From the NCBI GenBank assembly GCA_020849575.1, contig JADLFY010000092.1:1-6193 (forward strand): 6,193 nt of DNA. Direction: 5' to 3'. This DNA comes from Candidatus Peregrinibacteria bacterium. GTDB lineage: Bacteria; Patescibacteriota; Gracilibacteria; UBA1369. Below are positions 1 through 5,031 of the stretch, piece by piece. The notes below the pieces were generated by a model. The model saw only the letters and a list, made by a program, of their open reading frames with translations, did no database searches and was not told where the DNA came from. A program made the translations under genes and the position numbers. Numbering within the stretch: the stretch's first letter is position 1; the number at the start of each line of letters is the position of its first letter.

Positions 1-1331
1 CCGATACGATGAACATAATCGTCATAGGTAGCAGGAATATCGAAGTTGATCACGTGGCTGACCCCGTTAATATCGAGGCCGCGCGCGGCTACGTCAGTAG
101 CACAGAGCACTTTGACTTCACCTTTTTTGAAACGTTGTAAAGCGCGCTGACGATAATTTTGTGATTTATCACCGTGAATAGAATCAGCTCTGACACCAGC
201 CGCCAGAAGGGCGCGGGAGATTTTTTCCACACCGAATTTGGTACGGCCAAAAACCAAAACTTTATCAAAACCAGTTTGACCAAGTAACTCAATCAGGATT
301 TTCAGTTTGGCATTTTTGTCATGTGGAACGCGGATAATATCCTGTTCGATATTGGCTGATGTATCACGCATTTTTACTGATACTTTGACCGGATTATTCA
401 TAAATTGGCGAATCAATTCTTCAACTTTATGTTCGAGAGTGGCAGTATAGAAGAATGATTGTCTTTCTTTTGGTAATTTGCCCAGAATTAATTTCATATC
501 ATTGATGAAACCCATGTCCACCATACGATCGGCTTCATCCAAAACGACATTCTGGAAACGATCAAGATGGAGAAGTTTTCTTTCGTAAAGGTCAATAATA
601 CGACCCGGAGTACCAATAATAAAACTAAAAGGACTTCTGATCAGGTGGGCCTGACGTCTGATATCGCTGCCACCAATACAGAGAACTGCATTGAGGGTCA
701 GACCTCTGGCAAATTCACGTAATTCATCATTGATTTGCACAGCCAATTCGCGGGTTGGAGTGAGGATAATGGCTTTTTGAGAACGATTATCAAGCATTTT
801 ATTGATCAGCGGGATGAGGAAAGCAGCGGTTTTACCGGTGCCGGTATTGGCAATACCAATGACATCTTTACCCTGAAGACCTACTGGAATTGATTGATCC
901 TGAATAGGTGTCGGACTGATATACCCCTTTTGTTTAATATTGTTTTTGAGGCGCGGATCAATCAGGAAATCCGTAAATTGATGCTGAATCACATGTTCAG
1001 TTGGCTTGATAAAAGCTTCATCATTTACTTTGTTGATAAGCTGATTGACATTGATGGTAGTGCCGATCATACGACCACTTTTTTTCATTGGGCCACGACC
1101 TCCCCGGCCAAAACTACGACGACGTCTTTGATAGCCACTGGAGCCACCACTATTGCCATGTCCAAATTGATTGGATTCGGCAGAATGAGGTTTCTGATGA
1201 CCTTGTTGTCCGCCCTGGCTGGAGTGGCTGCTATAGCCGCCCTGTCCCTGCGAACTGTGAGAGCCGCCTGAACGGCGTGGTCTACGTGGGCCACGGGATG
1301 GACCACGGGAAAAATTTGACTGTTTTTGCAT
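1..1331 (-). CDS. DEAD-box ATP-dependent RNA helicase (RhlE/DeaD-like), 3' end outside window
   Basis: This is the N-terminal 443 residues of an ATP-dependent RNA helicase that would remodel structured RNA in the cytoplasm (ribosome assembly, mRNA turnover or cold adaptation). The two RecA-like domains show nearly every family motif in order: Q motif TPIQ with Q144, motif I ANTGTGKT (161-168), Ia PTRELA (192-197), GG near 219, TPGR (241-244), motif II DEAD (265-268), motif III as TAT (296-298), motif IV region LVFGRTK (359-365), and motif V ATDVAARGLD (411-420). Motif VI begins as HRIG and is cut by the window edge. Residues 1 to about 85 form a low-complexity tail rich in Arg, Gly, Ser, Gln and His, with RGP and RGGRG elements, probably a disordered RNA-binding arm. 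The start ATG at 1331 opens this tail; no Shine-Dalgarno is visible. Oddities are Asn in place of the common Gln in motif I, and Thr replacing Ser in motif III. The exact subfamily cannot be fixed without the C-terminus. Confidence 0.96.
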   Translation of the reverse strand, partial: MQKQSNFSRGPSRGPRRPRRSGGSHSSQGQGGYSSHSSQGGQQGHQKPHSAESNQFGHGNSGGSSGYQRRRRSFGRGGRGPMKKSGRMIGTTINVNQLINKVNDEAFIKPTEHVIQHQFTDFLIDPRLKNNIKQKGYISPTPIQDQSIPVGLQGKDVIGIANTGTGKTAAFLIPLINKMLDNRSQKAIILTPTRELAVQINDELREFARGLTLNAVLCIGGSDIRRQAHLIRSPFSFIIGTPGRIIDLYERKLLHLDRFQNVVLDEADRMVDMGFINDMKLILGKLPKERQSFFYTATLEHKVEELIRQFMNNPVKVSVKMRDTSANIEQDIIRVPHDKNAKLKILIELLGQTGFDKVLVFGRTKFGVEKISRALLAAGVRADSIHGDKSQNYRQRALQRFKKGEVKVLCATDVAARGLDINGVSHVINFDIPATYDDYVHRI

Positions 1332-1442
1332 AAAAATAAATTTTGCGAAATCTAAACTGGATTGGCTCACTAAGTGCTCTGGATCAGAGACTTTTCTTAG
1401 CGGGTGAGCTCACCAATTTGCAATCGTTACGCAAAATGAATG

Positions 1443-1492
1443 GTAAACTCTTAATCTGTTCTTAAACTTCTGAAATAATGCGGTGAGTTTAC
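1443..1492. repeat. Inverted repeat GTAAACTC / GAGTTTAC
   Basis: Perfect 8 bp arms at 1443-1450 and 1485-1492 are separated by 34 bp. The distal arm covers the candidate -10 of the helicase promoter, and the proximal arm would lie in the early transcript. It could be a protein-binding pair or an RNA stem. An 8 bp match in AT-rich sequence could also be chance. Confidence 0.35.
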
Positions 1493-1514
1493 AATATGAA
1501 CCAAAAAGTGTCAA
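1486..1514 (-). promoter_or_regulatory. Candidate promoter for the helicase gene
   Basis: A perfect TTGACA -35 box lies on the minus strand at 1509-1514. A 17 bp spacer follows, then TAAACT (1486-1491), which matches four of six -10 positions. It would place the transcript start near 1480 and give a leader of roughly 150 bases. The -10 overlaps one arm of an 8 bp inverted repeat. The weak -10 makes this a candidate only. Confidence 0.35.
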
Positions 1515-1537
1515 TAGCAGGGATGGTAGAGAATTGA

Positions 1538-2335
1538 TTAAACTTTTAGCGAGCCACGAAAGCCCATATTAGCCATATCACAGTTAGTATTGCTCTTACG
1601 GATGCGAACAAGATCGACGCGACGACGACCATAGAGTGCAAGATGTTGTTTTCTCATTTCATCAGGAGTCAGTATCCAGCTGTAGCTATGTAAATCTAGT
1701 TTATCGAACTTTTGAGCGGCTCGGTACTCTGATTTAGTTAAAATAGTTATTCCCATGGCAGCAGATAGATCAATAGCATTACCTTTTGGCTCGCGACCAT
1801 AATGTCTAATTGATTCTTTTTCACCACGCTGGTCATAGGCGCATTTTCGTCGGCCTTTCGGAGTTTCTGGCGATAGGTCGATAAAAGTGAGTTCACCGGT
1901 TTGTTCGTCTCTGGCAGTGACATCGGGTTCACCACCAGTTCTTTCCATTTCACTTAAGGACCAGAGTTTTGATTCGGGAGCTTCATTCAGGCGCATAGCG
2001 ACTTGTTCCCAAGTGATATTAGTGTGACGATGCATATTTTTGCGAAAGCGGGCTTCAAGAGTTTGGAGAAGTTGCTCTTTAACCTCTAGAGTGAGTTTTT
2101 TCGAATTCTCCTGGTTTTCTGGGGTTATGATCAGCGTAAGGTGAGCTTCTGGAGTTGCAGTGTTAAGGGCAGCGGTTTTAGTCTGAGCTGTCATTTCGGC
2201 GATGAGAGCATTGGCTGCTTCTACATTGAGATGGCCGGATTCAGCCAGTTGCTCAAGGAGCTGGCGTGTGTTGATACCAGTTGTGTCAGCCAAAGCTGGC
2301 TGTCTATATATTGGATTTTTGCCTCTTGATTGCAT
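1538..2335 (-). CDS. DUF4256 domain protein with an N-terminal extension
   Basis: This 265-residue cytoplasmic protein matches DUF4256, a family of unknown biochemical role found in diverse bacteria. The recognisable core spans roughly residues 88-265. It includes WSLSEMERTGGEPDV (125-139), FIDLSPETPKGRR (151-163), NAIDLSAAMGITILT (186-200) and the C-terminal GFRGSL (258-263), all typical of the family. I recall usual family members as nearer 180-200 residues, so the first 75-85 residues are extra here. They look helical and polar (RQLLEQLAESG, EAANALIAEM). No signal peptide or membrane segment is seen. The chosen start at 2335 is the first in-frame ATG after the promoter-like spacer; an internal Met48 is an alternative. 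No Shine-Dalgarno precedes it. The gene is flanked by non-coding spacers on both sides and is probably transcribed alone. Function cannot be stated. Confidence 0.88.
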   Translation of the reverse strand: MQSRGKNPIYRQPALADTTGINTRQLLEQLAESGHLNVEAANALIAEMTAQTKTAALNTATPEAHLTLIITPENQENSKKLTLEVKEQLLQTLEARFRKNMHRHTNITWEQVAMRLNEAPESKLWSLSEMERTGGEPDVTARDEQTGELTFIDLSPETPKGRRKCAYDQRGEKESIRHYGREPKGNAIDLSAAMGITILTKSEYRAAQKFDKLDLHSYSWILTPDEMRKQHLALYGRRRVDLVRIRKSNTNCDMANMGFRGSLKV

Positions 2336-2369
2336 TTTTTTGATGAGTTGAGACTAGATTTGAGCGGGT

Positions 2370-2398
2370 ATTTTTGGATATTTTTGAACTTTTGTCAA
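2370..2398 (-). promoter_or_regulatory. Candidate promoter for the DUF4256 gene
   Basis: A perfect TTGACA lies on the minus strand at 2393-2398, followed by a 17 bp spacer and AAAAAT (2370-2375), which matches four of six -10 positions. The transcript would start near 2363, giving a leader of about 28 bases with no Shine-Dalgarno. It lies between the upstream terminator and the gene, as expected. A short 10 bp near-tandem repeat (TATTTTTGGA, TATTTTTGAA on the plus strand, 2369-2388) runs through it. The -10 is weak. Confidence 0.45.
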
Positions 2399-2406
2399 CA
2401 TTCCAG

Positions 2407-2444
2407 TTAGTAAAAAGCTCCAAAATTTTGGAGCTTTTTACTAA
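2407..2444. terminator. 38 bp perfect palindrome, bidirectional Rho-independent terminator
   Basis: The arms are perfectly self-complementary about the axis 2425/2426. They form an AAAAAGCTCC stem, a short AAAATTTT core and GGAGCTTTTT, so a T run follows the GC-containing stem on both strands. It lies 58 bp past the stop of the 174-residue gene on the minus strand and upstream of the DUF4256 promoter, so it most likely ends the former's transcript and also blocks plus-strand readthrough. Confidence 0.85.
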
Positions 2445-2446
2445 AA

Positions 2447-2462
2447 GTGTTCATATGAACAC
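2447..2462. promoter_or_regulatory. 16 bp perfect palindrome GTGTTCATATGAACAC
   Basis: This perfect dyad, centred at 2454/2455, is separated from the terminator palindrome by only two bases. It has no T tract of its own, so it is unlikely to be a terminator. Its size and symmetry resemble an operator for a homodimeric regulator, but it lies in the 3' untranslated part of one gene and about 50 bp upstream of the -35 of the next. No regulator gene is present in the window. Role unknown. Confidence 0.4.
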
Positions 2463-2502
2463 CTAAAGATAATGGTTTCGTGCGGATAGCAGATGTCCCA
2501 GA

Positions 2503-3027
2503 CTATCTGACAATGCCAAGGATTTTGTCTGATTCATCCTGTATTAACTGCTTGAATTTCATGGATTGAGCTTCGTCGAAACGTGGTTGTAAAGTTGGTT
2601 TAGTTGGATCATTTACTACCACTGGAGTCCAGTAGCTTTCACATTCCAACCATCTTTGATGATCCCAACCATTTTCGGCCAAAACCACATTGTAATCAAT
2701 TTGTTTATTGGGATCAGCCGGATCTTTGCGCAAAGCCATCTGAGCTTTGATACGGGCATAATCTTCCAGGGAAATTGGCTCTTTACCGCCACGTAATTTG
2801 CTTTGGGCAGCCTGAAGAAGAGGCATGAAAGCCAAAGCTGTTTTACCCATGTCAGCCGGGTCTGAAAATCTGGCTGTATAGCCGGTTTTTGCTGCTTTCC
2901 AATCGTCTCCTGAAACTCCATTGGCTTCAGCAATAGCGATTTCTTTTGACTCATCACCAGCTGTATCAGCCATGAGAGCACATAATTCTGCGTATTTTTC
3001 CAGTGAAACTCCATTAATTGCGTCCAT
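2503..3027 (-). CDS. Unrecognised 174-residue protein with a duplicated SLExYA...W module
   Basis: I do not recognise this protein. It lacks a signal peptide and transmembrane segments and looks cytoplasmic and acidic. Two halves appear related. Residues 4-79 contain VSLEKYAEL, then AEANGVSGDDW (W43). Residues 83-162 contain ISLEDYARI, then LAENGWDHQRW (W126). Each half thus has an S-L-E-x-Y-A helix start, an AE-(A)NG element and a Trp six residues after the Gly, followed by a Phe/Ala/Gln-rich segment. This suggests a tandem helical module, perhaps a protein-binding repeat. The ATG at 3027 is preceded by a 43-base AT-rich leader from a good -10, without Shine-Dalgarno. It is transcribed divergently from the GNAT/TIM-barrel operon and ends at a strong terminator, so it appears monocistronic. 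Function cannot be assigned. Confidence 0.8.
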   Translation of the reverse strand: MDAINGVSLEKYAELCALMADTAGDESKEIAIAEANGVSGDDWKAAKTGYTARFSDPADMGKTALAFMPLLQAAQSKLRGGKEPISLEDYARIKAQMALRKDPADPNKQIDYNVVLAENGWDHQRWLECESYWTPVVVNDPTKPTLQPRFDEAQSMKFKQLIQDESDKILGIVR

Positions 3028-3076
3028 GTTTTTTTGATTAAGAAGTAAACCTAAAAAAATATAGTTGGATGGGATG

Positions 3077-3085
3077 ATTATAGCA
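3077..3085 (-). promoter_or_regulatory. Extended -10 promoter for the 174-residue gene
   Basis: TGCTATAAT on the minus strand is a consensus extended -10 (TATAAT at 3077-3082). It gives a start near 3070 and a leader of about 43 bases. No good -35 is seen; TTTTCA at 3098-3103 is the nearest, with a short 15 bp spacer. The TG motif can compensate for a poor -35. Confidence 0.65.
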
Positions 3086-3126
3086 ATGAAAGATTACTGA
3101 AAAGACTGGGTGGGATGAGGTTTTTG

Positions 3127-3135
3127 TGCTATAAT
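3127..3135 (+). promoter_or_regulatory. Extended -10 promoter for the GNAT/TIM-barrel operon
   Basis: TGCTATAAT on the plus strand is a consensus extended -10 (TATAAT at 3130-3135) with no clear -35. The start would be near 3142, leaving a leader of only about 14 bases before the ATG at 3156. It mirrors the divergent promoter at 3077-3085. An AAGGA at 3138-3142 could act as a distant Shine-Dalgarno (13 bases from ATG) only if the transcript starts slightly earlier. Confidence 0.65.
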
Positions 3136-3155
3136 AAAAGGATTTATTTTGACCA

Positions 3156-3674
3156 ATGAATTCACCTTTTGAAAAAATTAATGAGCTTCCGGAGAATCTG
3201 GATACTGATCGAATGGATTTGAAGCTGGTTTCAGCTGAATGGATTGATGAGATTTTTGCTGAGATAAGAGGAAATGTGGCCCGGCATTTTATTAATTTTG
3301 AAGACAGGAATGAATTGCAAACCTGGATTAATGAAAATCGACGTTTATTTGCCCGTGGAGAAAAAATAGAAATGGTGATGCTGCGCAAAGAAAGCGGAGA
3401 ATTTTTGGGTATGGTTTCGATTCGAAATTTAAATATTAATCCGGAAATTGGAGTTTGGGTAAAAATTAATGCGCAGGGACAGGGATTGGCCCGTGAAGCG
3501 CTGGAAACATTGATCAGCTGGTACAAAATCAGGACCGGGATAGCGGAAAAAATCAAATATGTTGTAGAAAAAGGTAATGATGCCAGTATTGGCTTAGCCA
3601 AAAAAATGGGCATGCAATACATCGGTGATGTTGCAGATTCAGACCAGTTGGTGTATGAGGAGTACTTAATTTAA
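3156..3674 (+). CDS. GNAT-family N-acetyltransferase (RimJ/RimL-like)
   Basis: This 172-residue protein is predicted to transfer an acetyl group from acetyl-CoA to an amine, possibly a protein N-terminus or a small molecule. It fits the GNAT fold and the RimJ/RimL-type subgroup. It begins with a strand and DRMDLKLVSAEW segment (18-29). A central strand follows, FLGMVSIRNLNINPEIGVWV (83-102), and then the acetyl-CoA pyrophosphate loop INAQGQGLARE (104-114), which satisfies the Q/R-x-x-G-x-A motif with Q107, G110 and A112. The later VEKGNDASIGLAKKMGM (137-153) supplies the usual Asn (N141) and the Ser-xx-Leu-Ala-xx-Gly helix before the last strands. Length is typical. The start at 3156 fits the promoter; Met20 is a less likely alternative. 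It is the first gene of a two-gene operon with the TIM-barrel protein 4 bp downstream. The substrate is unknown. Confidence 0.92.
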   Translation: MNSPFEKINELPENLDTDRMDLKLVSAEWIDEIFAEIRGNVARHFINFEDRNELQTWINENRRLFARGEKIEMVMLRKESGEFLGMVSIRNLNINPEIGVWVKINAQGQGLAREALETLISWYKIRTGIAEKIKYVVEKGNDASIGLAKKMGMQYIGDVADSDQLVYEEYLI

Positions 3675-3678
3675 AAAG

Positions 3679-5031
3679 ATGAAACAACCTTCCAAACCTA
3701 AGTCCTATAGTTTGAAAAAAAGACTGGCTATAGTAGCTCTGGCCGGGACAGCGGCAACTGCTGAAAGAATTGATGCATTTCACACAGAAGATCAATTGAA
3801 GAAAATCAGCGATGGAATAGTAACTGAACAGATGAGCATTCCGGAAAATCTGATTCCTCCAGAACAATTACCAGCGCTTTATGAACAGGTAAAAATCCGT
3901 CGGGATATTTTTAAAGAAGTTGCCGGAACCAGACATAATCTGCGTAAATTATTGGGGTTTCTCTGGCAGGCCGGACCGAATATGATCAAAACAGCGCTTG
4001 GTTCAAAAGAAGATATCAGCTATCAGACATTGGATGAGGCAGGAATTGAAAGAGAAAAGATGGCTGTACTGGTGGATTTATCGGCATTTGATTTGAAGCG
4101 ATTCAGAAATGATGATTTGAATTTCGATGTATTGGTTAATAATAAAGTGCGCGAAATAGTACTGATGGAGGACAGGGATCCACAATTTTTCCTTAATTAT
4201 GCAGATTATCAGGCTGATCAAGTGGTGCCACTAAATAGACATGGCAGTAAAGAAGACAAATGGACAATGGCGGATTTGAAGAAATTGATTGCCCAATTGC
4301 AGGAGAAAAAGATCAAAGTAATAATTGGTTTTTGGGGAAATACTGGAAATAAAGATGGCAATGACTTTATCAAAAGAAATTGGGATAATCTGGCACCAGT
4401 AATACCTTCCAGTGATGATATAAATCCTCTAAGCATGGTTCGAAATGGTGATGACAAAGAAATGAGCTGCGCGGATTATATAGTTGAACAATATCGAAAA
4501 CTTGATCGGGACTTTGGTTTTGATGGACTGTTTCTGGGTGATGGACTGATGGGTTTCCGATCTTTTTTGGATCCTAATGGTGATTATAATACTGCTGATT
4601 TCAATCAGCTTTGGACGGATTTTTATCGTAAAATTTATGAAGGAGTAAAAGAAACCGGCAATGAAGACACGCTGTGGGCTTATGACTGTATGGCCAATGG
4701 ACAAAAAAGAGCGCAAAAAAATGGCTTAAACCTGGAAGGAATAGCCAAATATATTGATAATTATATTTTTCAATCCTATGCCAATGATGCCTGGGGCTCA
4801 GATTATATGAATTTACCAGGTTATGATTTGAATAGGGACAAAGTGCAATCTTTGGATTTGCCGGATGCTTTGAAAGTAAAAACCAGATATTCAGTTGGTA
4901 TAGGTGACAATGTGGAAGGCTGGGCAGGAAAAGCAAAAAATATCGGGGAAAAACACGTTCAAATTGGTCCTCAGGCGAAAAGAGGTTCTCTGGGAGTCTG
5001 GTCAAATGGGTTGATTAGAGGAATTCTCTAA
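3679..5031 (+). CDS. Putative secreted TIM-barrel, glycoside-hydrolase-like protein
   Basis: This 450-residue protein is of unestablished function. After a basic N-terminus (KKR, 13-15) comes a short hydrophobic run LAIVALAGTAATA (16-28) ending in a possible A-T-A signal peptidase site, so export is plausible but not certain. From about residue 128, eight hydrophobic strand-like segments occur at barrel spacing: VLVDLSAF (130-137), REIVLME (158-164), KVIIGFWG (213-220), GFDGLFLGDGL (280-290), TLWAYDCM (331-338), NYIFQSYA (361-368), TRYSVGIGD (402-410) and GSLGVWSNG (436-444). Acidic residues at strand ends (E164/D165, D282/D288, D336, D410) are what glycoside-hydrolase-like barrels place in the active site. 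I could not match a numbered GH family. Residues 30-127 are a helical N-terminal region. The start lies 4 bp after the GNAT stop, implying translational coupling; a GAGGAG sits 17 bases upstream. The stop overlaps the convergent gene's stop. Confidence 0.78.
   Translation: MKQPSKPKSYSLKKRLAIVALAGTAATAERIDAFHTEDQLKKISDGIVTEQMSIPENLIPPEQLPALYEQVKIRRDIFKEVAGTRHNLRKLLGFLWQAGPNMIKTALGSKEDISYQTLDEAGIEREKMAVLVDLSAFDLKRFRNDDLNFDVLVNNKVREIVLMEDRDPQFFLNYADYQADQVVPLNRHGSKEDKWTMADLKKLIAQLQEKKIKVIIGFWGNTGNKDGNDFIKRNWDNLAPVIPSSDDINPLSMVRNGDDKEMSCADYIVEQYRKLDRDFGFDGLFLGDGLMGFRSFLDPNGDYNTADFNQLWTDFYRKIYEGVKETGNEDTLWAYDCMANGQKRAQKNGLNLEGIAKYIDNYIFQSYANDAWGSDYMNLPGYDLNRDKVQSLDLPDALKVKTRYSVGIGDNVEGWAGKAKNIGEKHVQIGPQAKRGSLGVWSNGLIRGIL

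Larger units (their letters stand above)
1332..1537 (-). promoter_or_regulatory. Long non-coding leader of the helicase gene, with inverted repeats
   Basis: No gene is visible in this 206 bp spacer. Read on the minus strand, it begins after the DUF4256 stop codon. It carries a candidate promoter and then about 150 bases with several self-complementary segments before the helicase ATG. The segments include a 12 bp perfect palindrome GGTGAGCTCACC (1403-1414) and a hairpin CTCTG-GAT-CAGAG (1377-1389), which extends with AAGT/ACTT across one bulge (1372-1393). Distant arms GCTCAC (1365-1370) and GTGAGC (1404-1409) enclose that hairpin, so alternative folds are possible. A long folded leader would fit the known autoregulation of some DEAD-box helicase mRNAs, but that link is inference. 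No known riboswitch or CIRCE element was recognised. Confidence 0.4.

Noticed and set aside
894..1271. 125-codon open frame on the plus strand within the helicase region
   Set aside because: The minus strand here encodes the N-terminal arm and Q motif of an unmistakable DEAD-box helicase; the plus frame has no family features.
1362..1416. CIRCE-like heat-shock element in the helicase leader
   Set aside because: Fragments such as GAGCACTTAGTGAG superficially resemble CIRCE half-sites, but the required TTAGCACTC-N9-GAGTGCTAA arrangement is absent.
2449..2460. GTTCATATGAAC as a LexA box
   Set aside because: The Gram-positive LexA site is GAAC-N4-GTTC and the alphaproteobacterial one is a direct repeat; here the half-sites are in the opposite order, and there is no SOS gene nearby.
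3038..3622. 194-codon open frame on the minus strand opposite the GNAT gene
   Set aside because: It is composed of Ser/Phe/Ile-rich antisense sequence to a well-supported GNAT gene, and it runs across the divergent promoter region.
4601..5005. 134-codon minus-strand frame opposite the TIM-barrel gene
   Set aside because: It is an antisense shadow rich in Leu, Pro, His and Tyr; the plus frame has ordered strand-helix periodicity and continues well beyond it.
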